This document shows positions 15,123 through 23,433 of a stretch of 38,024 nt of DNA, piece after piece. The notes beneath the pieces are model-generated. The model saw only the letters and a list, made by a program, of their open reading frames with translations, searched no databases and was not told the DNA's origin. The position numbers and the translations under genes are program-made. Every line of letters begins with the position of its first letter. Positions within the stretch are counted from its first letter, which is position 1. Where the stretch lies: positions 1 through 38,024 of the IMG/VR virus record IMGVR_UViG_3300048625_000328; one strand, given 5' to 3'. This stretch comes from a virus.

Positions 15123-15299
15123 CTAATCTTCTAAGGTTGGGTACTGGGGTGGTTCAGGTGGGGTGGCGTGGCAGTCGCACTTGTTCTGGTGGCCACACCC
15201 GTAGGGGGTCCAACAACAGGAACGCTTACACGGTAGGGTTTTATCCCTCGCCTGGGTGCTGGGAGCCTTCGGGGAGAGGGTGAATCTGAACTGGTTCAT
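15123..15299 (-). CDS. Small Cys-rich protein (CC..YGCGH type)
   Basis: This 58-residue frame starts at ATGA over the resolvase stop and ends at TAG 15123. It carries CKRSCCWTPYGCGHQNKCDC, a dense Cys/His cluster that probably binds zinc. I recall short proteins of this pattern in actinophage replication operons. The C-terminus is Pro-rich. Its function is unknown. Confidence 0.75.
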   Translation of the reverse strand: MNQFRFTLSPKAPSTQARDKTLPCKRSCCWTPYGCGHQNKCDCHATPPEPPQYPTLED

Positions 15300-15772
15300 T
15301 CTTCCATCTTACCATTCATCACGGACAACGGGAACCCATGTCGTCCGAGGTAGAAGAAGCCGTGGGTTTCGGCACTTTTAGTGTGACCACCCGTGCGGCT
15401 AGTAACTGAGGTTAGCGGTATGCCTTTCAACTTGGCCAGTGCGGCACCTATCGCCTGGGCGGTTGGGTCCTGCACCACCAGTTTGGTCTGGGTGGCCAGT
15501 TGGCGGCGGTGTAGGTACTTGATTACTCCGATAAGTTGGGACGCACGGAACTCTGAGCCGATTTGCTGCTTGGCTAGGTGGCCGAAAAGTTTGAACCTCT
15601 CGTAGCAAATGACTTGGTAGGTGTCGTTTGCCAGGGCACGTTCCACGAACTCCTCGGCGTACTCGGGGGAGCATTCGAACGTGTTGGTACAAGCCCAGCC
15701 GTCCTCCAGTTCCCTGAATATGGCCACGCCTACGTGGACGTCTCCTGGGTCGATGAAAAGGGCTTGTCTCAT
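15296..15772 (-). CDS. RuvC-like Holliday junction resolvase
   Basis: This 158-residue RNase H-fold protein begins FIDPGDVHVGVA (D8), has VICYERF (E58) and ends with a GGHTKSAETHG segment that fits the last metal-binding site. These are the features of phage RuvC-like endonucleases that resolve branched replication and recombination DNA before packaging. It overlaps its upstream neighbour as ATGA and sits beside the Cas4-like exonuclease. Confidence 0.8.
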   Translation of the reverse strand: MRQALFIDPGDVHVGVAIFRELEDGWACTNTFECSPEYAEEFVERALANDTYQVICYERFKLFGHLAKQQIGSEFRASQLIGVIKYLHRRQLATQTKLVVQDPTAQAIGAALAKLKGIPLTSVTSRTGGHTKSAETHGFFYLGRHGFPLSVMNGKMEE

Positions 15773-16296
15773 TTGAGTCGTTTCTCCAGTTTCTTGGCTA
15801 GGTGTTCACTCACGGCGGTTACCGTGTCTAGGGTGGTGTCTTTTTCCAGGGTGCCGTTGTTAATTTGTTCGGCCAGGTTTTTTAGCCAAGTTGAGTCGTG
15901 GCCTGGTAGGAACTTACCACCCTTGGTCGGTTCGCCACAGCACTGACAGGTGTTCTGTGGTTTGGTCCCTGGGCGGGTTGTCACTGGTTTGACTTCACTG
16001 GTTCGCTGGCGGATTTCAGCAATTTTGGTACCTAGCGGGCTTGAGGTCACTCGCTGGTGGACTCGGTTGTCGCAGGCTTCACGGTCGTCACACAACCATG
16101 GACGGCCTAGGTTGTCTGGGTCAGTGGTGTAACACTGGGTGCAGTGTGGGGTTTTAGTTTTGACGCATGGGCATGGGCAGAAGTAGAGTGACAGGTCTCC
16201 GTTTCGGATTGCTCCTTTGCAGGTATTGTGGTTGGAGGTTGAGCAGAACCCACAGATGTGGGTTCCCTCTTTGGCCTCGTCTTTGTAGGTGACCAT
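15769..16296 (-). CDS. Cys-rich protein with PGHD module
   Basis: This 175-residue protein has at least two zinc-like clusters: ICGFCSTSNHNTC with CPCPC and CTQC in the first half, and CQCCGEPTKGGKFLPGHD in the second, followed by a helix. The second module resembles the N-terminus of the 8774-9199 product. The start overlaps the previous stop as TAATG. It is likely to bind nucleic acid or scaffold replication proteins; the exact role is unknown. Confidence 0.75.
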   Translation of the reverse strand: MVTYKDEAKEGTHICGFCSTSNHNTCKGAIRNGDLSLYFCPCPCVKTKTPHCTQCYTTDPDNLGRPWLCDDREACDNRVHQRVTSSPLGTKIAEIRQRTSEVKPVTTRPGTKPQNTCQCCGEPTKGGKFLPGHDSTWLKNLAEQINNGTLEKDTTLDTVTAVSEHLAKKLEKRLK

Positions 16297-16835
16297 TACT
16301 TCACCTCAACTTCTACTAGTTGAACGGTCTGGCCCTTACGCTGGCCATACTTCTTGTATTGCTTCTCTGCTAGGTCTAGGCGGCCGCACCAGGTGATTAC
16401 TTCCCACTTGCCGTAGGAGCCGTCTTTCTTAATCTGGTTGATTTTGCCCAGGATTCGGTCGAGTTCTGCGTTTGCGGTGATGGTGAAGCGGCGGTAGGTG
16501 GCTAGTGCCTTGCCTGCTGCCTCTTCTGGGGTGATGGAGCCTGGCTGGCGGTAGCCGCCGTCGATGAAGATTCGTACGTCACCTACGTAGAACTCGTTGT
16601 GGTCGGAGCCGAACAGTTCAACCACCTTGATGGTGACGCCGTTTTCTTCGATTTCGTCGATGATTTCGGCGTAGCGGAACATCTCCTGGGTCTTCATATC
16701 GTACTGCTTGTCGAAGTATTCGATGGCTACCGCTTCGCTTAGTGGGGAAACTGCGATTGCGTGGGTGTAGGTGCGGTTTTCGGAGTTGCGGGTTGACTTG
16801 GTGCCGTCTGGGTGGATTACGAAGTGCTTGTTCAT
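16296..16835 (-). CDS. Hypothetical protein, first gene after promoter B
   Basis: This 179-residue protein has an alpha/beta composition and a C-terminal segment WEVITWCGRLDLAEKQYKK that I recall from actinophage hypothetical proteins. The ATG at 16835 follows AAAGGAACC, and the leader carries a stem-loop. It is promoter-proximal and likely strongly expressed early. No catalytic motif was recognised. Confidence 0.75.
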   Translation of the reverse strand: MNKHFVIHPDGTKSTRNSENRTYTHAIAVSPLSEAVAIEYFDKQYDMKTQEMFRYAEIIDEIEENGVTIKVVELFGSDHNEFYVGDVRIFIDGGYRQPGSITPEEAAGKALATYRRFTITANAELDRILGKINQIKKDGSYGKWEVITWCGRLDLAEKQYKKYGQRKGQTVQLVEVEVK

Positions 16836-16856
16836 TTTGGTTCCTTTACCTGTCTC

Positions 16857-16877
16857 GGGAGAGGCCTGTCCTCGCCC
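16857..16877 (-). promoter_or_regulatory. 5'-terminal stem-loop after promoter B
   Basis: gggagagg (16857-16864) pairs with cctcgccc (16870-16877) with one mismatch. On the transcript the loop is ACAGG. It begins about 3 bases after the predicted start of transcription and precedes the AAAGG ribosome-binding site of the 16835 gene. Confidence 0.6.
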
Positions 16878-16886
16878 TATATTTCA

Positions 16887-16938
16887 ATTTAACCATATCT
16901 GTTGCCTGTTTGTCAAGTTCGATGTTATCGGCGTGTCG
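16887..16938 (-). promoter_or_regulatory. Promoter B with upstream CGACACGCC box
   Basis: On the minus strand the CGACACGCC box is at 16938-16930, the -35 TTGACA at 16916-16911 and the -10 TTAAAT at 16892-16887 with a TGG extension. The spacer is 18 bp. A second, inverted half (cgacac at 16948-16953) makes a 6-bp dyad with the box. It would drive the 16835 gene through the resolvase, exonuclease and polymerase. Confidence 0.82.
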
Positions 16939-16960
16939 CAAAAAACACGACACACCTACT

Positions 16961-18106
16961 CTAAAGAACCGTCAAACTCTGCAAATCGAACCCATTCTCG
17001 TCAATCACAAACACCAACAATCCAGGGTCACTATCGTCCCCAGACACATTCCGCCACCACGAACTACCATTGTCTAAAGTCGGAGCCTGAACCCACCACT
17101 TAGAACGACCAGTGAACGGGTTACGGCCCGACGGCTGCAACCGCAAATGGTGGTAGTGACCAGTCACCAATACATCAGCATGAGCCAACGGCTGCCCACC
17201 ATGAACCTGACCAGCCCACCACTTCGGCACCCCATCAGGACTAGAAGCACGGTGACCATGGGCCAACCCCACAACCGTCCCATTGATGTCCAAAGCCAAA
17301 GATTCAGACCACTCCTCAGGGCGGACGAACTCAATCGGCAAACCAGCCAACTTAGCCATCTTCGCCAACTGCTTCTGAATGAAAACACCCCAGTCGTCAC
17401 TAGGGCGGCCCAGCGAACTCTTACCGCTACGCCAAGCACCATGATTAGACGGAACCGTAGCAGCCACCACCCTAGCGTGGGTTTTCGACAACAAAGTCAA
17501 CAACTCCCACTCCAATGTCGCTTCCAAGTCCACCTGGTCCATCAAACTCAAATCGTTAGTGAACTGTTGACTCGCAACGTTATCGAAACCCTCAATCGGG
17601 TCCCCAGGGTTCAGAAAAAACGCCGAACCCGTCTTATATCGCTTCACATAGTCAGCCAGTTTAGCCCGCTTCTCAGCGATACGAGCCACCAACTGCTCAG
17701 TGCCACCCCTGGAGTCACACTTACCCGTCTGAGGGTCAGACCAAACCACCACCAGGGCAGCACCCTCGCTAGGCTTCGGAACTGAAACCTTAGTCTTCCG
17801 AGCCGCGTCCAACAGAGCAGGCAAATCAATCGACTCACCACGCAGGCGAATGTGGAAACGGTAAGCGGTCAGCCACTCACCATCGTACCGCTGCCAACGA
17901 CTGGTACGTACGTCACCCACAACCTCAACCTGTTCAGGGTCATGACCATGTTCACGTAATAACTCGTCAAAATTAGGAGCCTCAACAGACCCAGGGCTGG
18001 TAATCTCACCTTGGAATCCGTCCCAGTTCGCAGACGCCGACCACCCAGTAGGGGCGGAACGTTTAGCGTCGTTACTAGCGAGTAATGTCTTGATGTCTTT
18101 TTTCAA
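16961..18106 (-). CDS. Metallophosphoesterase
   Basis: This protein of about 381 residues has calcineurin-like motifs: FLNPGDPIE in the place of the usual GDxxD, VPSNHG in the place of GNH(E/D), GLAHGH and TGHYHH. It probably acts as a nuclease or phosphatase on DNA or RNA; similar genes occur in actinophage replication regions. A TTG at 18106 is preferred because AGGGA precedes it by 5 bases; a GTG at 18124 is the alternative. Either start overlaps the upstream gene. The 3' half of the coding strand is G/T-rich, unlike the genes after promoter B. Confidence 0.78.
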   Translation of the reverse strand: MKKDIKTLLASNDAKRSAPTGWSASANWDGFQGEITSPGSVEAPNFDELLREHGHDPEQVEVVGDVRTSRWQRYDGEWLTAYRFHIRLRGESIDLPALLDAARKTKVSVPKPSEGAALVVVWSDPQTGKCDSRGGTEQLVARIAEKRAKLADYVKRYKTGSAFFLNPGDPIEGFDNVASQQFTNDLSLMDQVDLEATLEWELLTLLSKTHARVVAATVPSNHGAWRSGKSSLGRPSDDWGVFIQKQLAKMAKLAGLPIEFVRPEEWSESLALDINGTVVGLAHGHRASSPDGVPKWWAGQVHGGQPLAHADVLVTGHYHHLRLQPSGRNPFTGRSKWWVQAPTLDNGSSWWRNVSGDDSDPGLLVFVIDENGFDLQSLTVL

Positions 18107-18317
18107 TATGTTCCCTAAAAGCACTCTCGCTCACCGATAAGCCCTGCTCGCGTAGCAGGCGGTATAAAGGTTGAATCGGCCAACGCTTAGAAGCCAAAGC
18201 CTCACGGATAGCGTCATAGTCCCCCTCAGGTAACTCCTCGAGCCAGTCACAAGAACGGCACCGACGGTTAATTACCTGAGGGGAATTAGACAGAATATCA
18301 GACAGTTTAGCGGTCAT
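18075..18317 (-). CDS. Small putative DNA-binding protein
   Basis: This 80-residue protein has CRSCDWLEELPEGDYDAIREAL followed by a helical region (PLYRLLREQGLSVSESAFREHIEKRH) that resembles a winged or simple helix-turn-helix. I recall this layout in small actinophage proteins. It lies between the holin and the metallophosphoesterase and overlaps the latter. A regulatory or packaging role is possible. Confidence 0.7.
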   Translation of the reverse strand: MTAKLSDILSNSPQVINRRCRSCDWLEELPEGDYDAIREALASKRWPIQPLYRLLREQGLSVSESAFREHIEKRHQDITR

Positions 18318-18323
18318 GTGCTT

Positions 18324-18572
18324 TTATTCCTTTACAGGGTCCACTTTATCGAACTCTTTGTCGACATCAGTGAGGGTTACCTTGCCGCGGTTGTTGTACC
18401 ACACCACAACCAAAGTACCCAAAACGGTCAAAACAGGTGCCAAAATCGTACCCAAGATAACCCAGAACGCATCAGCACCAGCAGTTAGTAGTGACCCTAA
18501 GGACACCACCATCAGGGAAGTGGCTAAACGCCACGACCTACGAGCAATTTCAAACCAAACTTCTTTAGTCAC
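18324..18572 (-). CDS. Holin
   Basis: This 82-residue protein has two hydrophobic segments (about 16-34 and 38-59) with a short turn, and a charged C-terminus (DVDKEFDKVDPVKE). Size, topology and the ATGA overlap with the endolysin gene identify it as a probable holin that permeabilises the membrane at lysis. The assignment is by topology and position rather than sequence identity. Confidence 0.8.
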   Translation of the reverse strand: MTKEVWFEIARRSWRLATSLMVVSLGSLLTAGADAFWVILGTILAPVLTVLGTLVVVWYNNRGKVTLTDVDKEFDKVDPVKE

Positions 18573-19015
18573 TTATTACCTTTCTTAGCCACTTTTAGCA
18601 AATCGTAGACCTTCCCGTACATGGCACCGTCAATCGTGTCAGACACTACCACGTGACAATGGGCACCCGTGGACGCTGAACCACTCGGAGTGTTAGGGCC
18701 ACCCCCGCAACGACCAATTGGTCGGTCTGGAGCAGCGGTCCCCCCTGGTCGTATCGAAGTCGGTTTCATCGCCAAATGGCAATAGGATAGGTAACGCCGT
18801 TTAGGGTCGTCTTTGATGGTTTGAACTACCACCCACCCTAACGCGTTTGACCAGTAAGTTTTGACGAATACACCATCAGTGAACGCACCAATTACTTCGT
18901 TTTCAGCGAATTTGAAGTCAGTACCGCGGTGAGGTCCTAAACCCAGTCGGTGTCGTATGTTAGTCATAACCCCGAACTTGTCACCTAGCAGTTCAATTGG
19001 TATTTTCCAAGTCAA
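18569..19015 (-). CDS. M23-family endolysin
   Basis: This 148-residue peptidase domain has zinc ligands HRGTD (H29, D33) and HCH (H119, H121), with H80 between, as in M23 metallopeptidases that cut peptidoglycan cross-bridges. It lacks a visible wall-binding domain; the LysM protein at 20714-21004 might serve that role. The start is a TTG at 19015: an AGGAGG site sits 6 bases upstream, and the next ATG would remove part of the fold. It overlaps the small upstream gene by 23 bp and the holin by 4. Confidence 0.82.
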   Translation of the reverse strand: MTWKIPIELLGDKFGVMTNIRHRLGLGPHRGTDFKFAENEVIGAFTDGVFVKTYWSNALGWVVVQTIKDDPKRRYLSYCHLAMKPTSIRPGGTAAPDRPIGRCGGGPNTPSGSASTGAHCHVVVSDTIDGAMYGKVYDLLKVAKKGNK

Positions 19016-19121
19016 TGTCGGCCTCCTCTACTTGCTCGATGATGTTATGGAGTGGATGGTCGTGTGACGGGTCACACTCGACGCAGTAACCGCCGATACC
19101 GTAGACAGTGTTTAGAGCCAT
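18993..19121 (-). CDS. Small CxxC protein upstream of the endolysin
   Basis: This 42-residue frame begins at ATG 19121, immediately after the fibre stop, and ends at TGA 18993 inside the endolysin gene. It carries YCVECDPSHDHP, a CxxC with nearby His residues, then an acidic helix. Its end contains the AGGAGG site of the endolysin TTG start, so translating it may help expose that start. Its function is unknown. Confidence 0.65.
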   Translation of the reverse strand: MALNTVYGIGGYCVECDPSHDHPLHNIIEQVEEADIDLENTN

Positions 19122-20369
19122 TTATGCTACCTTCAGTTTGACCGCGCCGTATAGGCAACCGCTTACCACGTTTGGCTGGATAAGGGTTCCAACGGTGCTT
19201 GGCAATGCGCCAGTGACTGAGGACTGGCTGTAACCAATTGCGTTTGTGTAAGCACTCATAGTGTTGGCGTGTTGCTGGGCGAACGGGGTACCAACATACG
19301 TGATTGAGCCAGAAGCAGCCGTCTGCGCAACTAGGGCAAGGCAGTAGTTACCAGCGGCTAGGGTTCTGCTAATGGTGATTTGTTTAGCCCCCGTAGTAGA
19401 AACGTCAACAGTGCCCGCGTCTAGCACGAGAGTGGTTGGTGTTCCGTTTATATCGGCGTTATAAATACCTAAACGTACTACGGAGGTTGCGGCCGCGCCT
19501 GCTACCCAAATACCAATGGCGGCGAAAGACGTTGACGCTGCCAAAACTAGAGGGGTGAACATTAGCGAGTTCAAGGCTGCCGCAGAGCCGCTACCTAGGT
19601 AGTATCCAGGTGGCGACATCCAGTAACCTGAGCGTGGTGGGAACACGTAACTAGGGATAACCTGTGCGCTACCGCCTGTGCCACTGGCAGCAGCCGTGAT
19701 ACGACCGAACGCATCAACGGTTAGGTTAGTATTCGTGTACGAACCCGCCGTAACCGCGGTAGTGGCTAACCCGAGTTGCGCTGCGGTTGAAGTACCAGTG
19801 TTAGTCAACTCACCAGAGTCTACGCCTACCACACCCGAGGGTCCTTGGGCACCCGTGTCACCAGTTAGTCCTTGTGGGCCTTGAGGGCCAGTGGCTCCGT
19901 CAACGCCGTTGCTACCCGCTGGGCCTGTAGCACCTGTAGCACCAGTTGGACCCGCTGGGCCTTGTGGGCCTTGTTCACCTGTGTCGCCCTTGGGACCTGT
20001 TGGACCAGTTGGACCAGTTAGACCCGTTAATCCTTGAATGCCTTGAGGTCCAGTAGCACCCGCTGGACCAGTTAGCCCAGTTGGACCAGTTAGCCCAGTT
20101 GGACCCGCTGGGCCTTGAATACCCTGCGGGCCTGTTAGCCCGATTGGGCCACTCCCCCCCGCTGAACCTATTGGTCCTTGTGGACCTTGAGGTCCTGCTG
20201 GTCCCTGCGGCCCAGTAGCCCCAGTTGGTCCTGGTACAGTGGAATCGGCACCCGTAGGACCAGTAGGTCCCACAGGTCCGCGTTCCACCACTACCGAGGT
20301 GATATTAGAAGCCACTGCTGGTACTTTCACAACATCGGGGGTTGGTACGTTAATGATGATGTCGTTCAT
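19122..20369 (-). CDS. Collagen-like tail fibre
   Basis: This 415-residue protein has a short N-terminal part, about 49 Gly-X-Y triplets at residues 31-179 (rich in GPT, GPQ and GPA), a linker, and a C-terminal globular domain of about 220 residues with beta-rich Ser/Thr/Gly sequence. Collagen-like repeats form trimeric rods in phage fibres; the C-terminal domain likely trimerises and binds the receptor. It overlaps the upstream gene as ATGA. Confidence 0.85.
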   Translation of the reverse strand: MNDIIINVPTPDVVKVPAVASNITSVVVERGPVGPTGPTGADSTVPGPTGATGPQGPAGPQGPQGPIGSAGGSGPIGLTGPQGIQGPAGPTGLTGPTGLTGPAGATGPQGIQGLTGLTGPTGPTGPKGDTGEQGPQGPAGPTGATGATGPAGSNGVDGATGPQGPQGLTGDTGAQGPSGVVGVDSGELTNTGTSTAAQLGLATTAVTAGSYTNTNLTVDAFGRITAAASGTGGSAQVIPSYVFPPRSGYWMSPPGYYLGSGSAAALNSLMFTPLVLAASTSFAAIGIWVAGAAATSVVRLGIYNADINGTPTTLVLDAGTVDVSTTGAKQITISRTLAAGNYCLALVAQTAASGSITYVGTPFAQQHANTMSAYTNAIGYSQSSVTGALPSTVGTLIQPNVVSGCLYGAVKLKVA

Positions 20370-20704
20370 CGTACCACCTCAGGACTGGTGTGGATGTCAC
20401 CCTCTACCAAACGAATGACCTCACCAGTGGTGCTATTGGTAAGTTCAATCGCATAGACGTAGGTGGGTGCCGTAAGTAGGGCAGTTTGGGTGGCAGTAAA
20501 GGCGAAACTAACCAGCCCACTAGCAGCCACCACAACTGGGGTGGTCGTCAACACTGCGGTTGGGGCGGTGGCTGACGTGCGTACCTGTAACTGGGCAGTG
20601 AACCCAGTGAGGGAGAAGTCAGTACCGTCTGGACGGTTGTACTCCAACGTCCTACTTGGGTAGGTTGCGCCTGTTTCAATGCGTAGGTGGTATAGTTTCG
20701 CCAT
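20366..20704 (-). CDS. Baseplate/fibre-associated Ig-like protein
   Basis: This 112-residue beta-rich protein resembles the N-terminal domain of baseplate upper proteins (BppU): Thr/Val-rich strands with [10 protein letters not shown] and [12 protein letters not shown]. It sits between the LysM protein and the collagen-like fibre and overlaps the fibre start. It probably attaches or chaperones the fibre. The family call is tentative. Confidence 0.6.
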   Translation of the reverse strand: MAKLYHLRIETGATYPSRTLEYNRPDGTDFSLTGFTAQLQVRTSATAPTAVLTTTPVVVAASGLVSFAFTATQTALLTAPTYVYAIELTNSTTGEVIRLVEGDIHTSPEVVR

Positions 20705-20713
20705 TACTGATTC

Positions 20714-21004
20714 CTAACTGATTCGGATGGTGTCGCCCACCATCAGAATCTGACCGTTGTTGAGGTTGAAGATGTCCACGGCTTTGGCATGCTTAGACTG
20801 GTTACCAGTCTTGTACATCTCACCAAGAACTGCGTAGGTCTCACCGTGCTGCACGACATGGGTCACTCCAGCCTTCGGTGGGGTCACGGTGACCACGGTG
20901 TCCTCAGCCTTGGCTTCGACAGGTCGTTCGAACTCTGTGGCGTCCTGAAGCAGGCCGTCCTTGTCCCCGTCCACGGCCTTAGCCTTATATGATGGTTTAC
21001 TCAT
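20714..21004 (-). CDS. LysM-domain protein
   Basis: This 96-residue protein ends with a LysM module (VVQHGETYAVLGEMY, then FNLNNGQILMVGDTIRI). The N-terminal 45 residues are charged and begin VDGDKDG. LysM binds peptidoglycan glycan chains. Here it is separate from the endolysin and could help the tail or the lytic enzyme engage the wall. Confidence 0.8.
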   Translation of the reverse strand: MSKPSYKAKAVDGDKDGLLQDATEFERPVEAKAEDTVVTVTPPKAGVTHVVQHGETYAVLGEMYKTGNQSKHAKAVDIFNLNNGQILMVGDTIRIS

Positions 21005-21006
21005 GT

Positions 21007-21213
21007 TTACGCTCCTAATAGTTTCGCAATGCCAGCACCTACGGCTCCAGATGCTACGGAGATACCCAAAACCATCCAGCGAAACTGCTCGAGGGTTCGG
21101 ATACGTTTTTCATGGTCGAGCACGTTACGCTCAGTCCATGTGATGTGGTTTGGTAGTCGCTCGTTGAGGATTGTGACTTGGCGGGTGAGTTCGAGTATTT
21201 GCTCTTCCATCAC
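21007..21213 (-). CDS. Small membrane protein with coiled coil (holin-like)
   Basis: This 68-residue protein has an N-terminal helical heptad region (EEQILELTRQVTILNERL), a charged stretch and a C-terminal hydrophobic segment (WMVLGISVASGAVGAGIAKLL). This is the layout of haemolysin XhlA or small holin-type proteins. It may be a second lysis membrane protein, although it lies within the fibre genes. Confidence 0.6.
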   Translation of the reverse strand: MMEEQILELTRQVTILNERLPNHITWTERNVLDHEKRIRTLEQFRWMVLGISVASGAVGAGIAKLLGA

Positions 21214-21455
21214 TGCTCCGCCTCAACTGGTGGTGCCACCTCAGGGGTGACGAACACGTCGTTGGCCTCGTCGTAAGTGTCACCAATGGCGGCGAATTTG
21301 CCGCGGACGGTGGCGTTGTACGAGGTTTTCACCCAACGGCCACCCAGGTTATCCTGGAGCCACTGGTACCCCTCGTCACCTGCTGGGTCGTTGTTATCGC
21401 CTACGGTCACTCGGAGTACTTTGTTGTTTTCGTCTAGTTCAGCCCAGTGAGCCAT
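21210..21455 (-). CDS. MAHWAELDE-type tail-associated protein
   Basis: This 81-residue protein begins MAHWAELDENNKVLRVTVGD and has GGRWVKTSYNATVRGKFAAIGDTYD. I recognise this short family from marine and freshwater phages, where it lies among tail-fibre genes. Its function is not known. It overlaps the next gene as ATGA. Confidence 0.75.
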   Translation of the reverse strand: MAHWAELDENNKVLRVTVGDNNDPAGDEGYQWLQDNLGGRWVKTSYNATVRGKFAAIGDTYDEANDVFVTPEVAPPVEAEQ

Positions 21456-21456
21456 G

Positions 21457-22371
21457 CTATACCAACGCCTTCAAATAACGAACAATTACAATGCCTGAGG
21501 CACCGTTACCACCAGCCATGCTCTTGTTACCAGCACCGCCACCCGAACCTGTGTTCGTGGTTGCGGCTACACCTGCGTGGTTTGAGGTGAAGTCGTTATA
21601 ACCAGCACCACCACCACCAGAACCACCAGCGTTTGCTGTGTTATCTGGGGAGCCGAACGTGTTCTCGGAACTTCCACCGCCACCGCCTGCGAAGTAACCA
21701 CTCACACCCGATGAAGTTGCCGTGGCCCATGTGGAGTACGCGTTAGTACCAGCACCACCAGCACCACCGTTGGAGCCGTTAGCGTTAGTACCTGCAGCAC
21801 CTGCTCCACCACCGCCACCGCCTGTCCACCAAGAGTAGGTTGTGGAACTGTAGAAACCTGAGCCACCTGCGTTACCCTGGCCAGCAGTACCAGTACCACC
21901 AGCCTTAGCAGTTGCGACGGAATTACCACCACCGCCGCCACCTGAACCACCGTTAGAACCGACGGCTAGGTAGGCACCACCACCACCTCCACCCGCAGCG
22001 GCTGTGAAACCTGTGATGGAACTGTTCGAACCTGTACCACCATTAGTGCTGGAACCGCCCGTGGCACCTGAACCTGCACCACCGACAACTACTGAGAACG
22101 AACCTGGGGTAAAAGTCTGACTGGTCGCTGTAAACACACCGCCTGCACCTCCACCACCATTGCCTCGTAGGTAACCGCCGCCACCGCCACCGCCACCGAT
22201 AACCAGGATATCCATGGCTAGCGGGATACCACTAACCGTCAGGGTCCCGTTACCAGTGAACTTGCGGTAGTAGTAGGTTGCGTCGGAGTACAAAGTACCA
22301 CCAGTGACGGTGGCCTTGCTACCCATGAACGCACTGGCTGAAGCACCAGCCCTAGTAGTTAGTAGTGGCAT
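21457..22371 (-). CDS. Glycine-rich tail fibre protein
   Basis: This 304-residue protein has an N-terminal domain, then a central Gly-rich region (runs such as IGGGGGGGGY) and a C-terminal GASGIVIVRY signature. Glycine-rich domains of this type form the distal adhesin of many phage fibres. It overlaps the preceding minor tail gene by one base. It probably contributes to receptor binding. Confidence 0.8.
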   Translation of the reverse strand: MPLLTTRAGASASAFMGSKATVTGGTLYSDATYYYRKFTGNGTLTVSGIPLAMDILVIGGGGGGGGYLRGNGGGGAGGVFTATSQTFTPGSFSVVVGGAGSGATGGSSTNGGTGSNSSITGFTAAAGGGGGGAYLAVGSNGGSGGGGGGNSVATAKAGGTGTAGQGNAGGSGFYSSTTYSWWTGGGGGGAGAAGTNANGSNGGAGGAGTNAYSTWATATSSGVSGYFAGGGGGSSENTFGSPDNTANAGGSGGGGAGYNDFTSNHAGVAATTNTGSGGGAGNKSMAGGNGASGIVIVRYLKALV

Positions 22372-23423
22372 TATGCGAACCTGCTCTGTGAAGCCAAGAC
22401 GGTGTAAGTTGCCGAGGCGGTCTTCAAAATGGAGAATGAGTAGACGTCGAGGGACGAAGCATTACCAGTTGCTGGCATGGTTCCGTTCAACCACTTCACC
22501 GTCACTGCGTTACCATCAATGGTGAACGCGGTTGGGCGATACGCAGTGGCACCGTTGGTGATGATTAGCACACAAGTTGCAGAATCACCTACAGCCATCA
22601 ACGAGTTCAACGTGGTACCAGCGGTTGCGGTGAAGTTGATGGTACCGTTCGCTGTTGCGTTACCTGTTGAGTACTGGTACGCACTGTTCGTGGTGTGGTA
22701 GAACGTGTAACCCGCAAAACCTGTAGCAGTGGTGTAGAAACGCTCCAGGGTTTGACCACCCAAGGCTGCGTTATTAATCACTGGTGAGGTTAGGGTTTTA
22801 TTAGTTACGGTCTGTGCACCAGTTAGGGTGACGAATGAGGAAAGGTCCGCGGTGAACCCAACCCATGCTGAGCCGTTCCAATACTCTGGGTAGGCCAGTG
22901 TGGTGTTGTAACCTGCACTGAACCCAGTCACTGGGAACGACGGTCTGGTAGCAGTTGACCATACACCGAAACGAGCACCCAAAAATGTGCGGGTGTCTGT
23001 AATAGTGGAGATGGACGTACCAGCGGCAGGTACTAAGATGTTCGCCAGTGGGAACTCGTAAATACCTGCGTCGGTTTGGGTTAGGGTTGGTGCGACTGGG
23101 GACGCTGCTGGGGTACCAGCCACCACCGCAATCAAGATGCTGTTGGCGTCTGGGTCCAGGCGTAGCACCACGGTGTCAATACGTGGATTGGTTGGGTTGG
23201 CGGTTGCCACTGCTGACGCTTCCACCGCGGTGGAGATATAGTAGTGTCCGCGTACCATAGCCTGGCCGACACCGACGTTGAAATTCAACCCAACACCTGC
23301 GGTGACCTTCAACTCAGTACCTGTTGGGCTGCCCTGGACTCCCGCTCCGAAGTTGCGGAAGAACTGGCTGAACTGGGTCTCGGTTGTGTCAATACCCTCA
23401 AACGGGTAACTTGTCTGTGCCAT
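22371..23423 (-). CDS. Minor tail / receptor-binding protein
   Basis: This 350-residue beta-rich protein has an N-terminal domain (GIDTTETQFSQFF, then VGVGQAMVRGHYYIS and TVVLRLDPDANSILI) common to baseplate proteins. The middle carries a TLTGAQTVTNKTLTSPVI stretch typical of phage fibre stalks, and the C-terminal part resembles an adhesin. It lies next to the Gp37-like tail protein and is a strong candidate for host recognition. Confidence 0.8.
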   Translation of the reverse strand: MAQTSYPFEGIDTTETQFSQFFRNFGAGVQGSPTGTELKVTAGVGLNFNVGVGQAMVRGHYYISTAVEASAVATANPTNPRIDTVVLRLDPDANSILIAVVAGTPAASPVAPTLTQTDAGIYEFPLANILVPAAGTSISTITDTRTFLGARFGVWSTATRPSFPVTGFSAGYNTTLAYPEYWNGSAWVGFTADLSSFVTLTGAQTVTNKTLTSPVINNAALGGQTLERFYTTATGFAGYTFYHTTNSAYQYSTGNATANGTINFTATAGTTLNSLMAVGDSATCVLIITNGATAYRPTAFTIDGNAVTVKWLNGTMPATGNASSLDVYSFSILKTASATYTVLASQSRFA

Positions 23424-23433
23424 TCTTATCTCC

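Noticed and set aside
17147-17785. Plus-strand frame opposite the metallophosphoesterase
   Set aside because: Same compositional shadow; no ribosome-binding site or domain, while the minus-strand gene has clear motifs.
19732-20282. Tandem DNA repeat array
   Set aside because: The repetition reflects Gly-X-Y collagen codons of the fibre gene, not an independent repeat or CRISPR.
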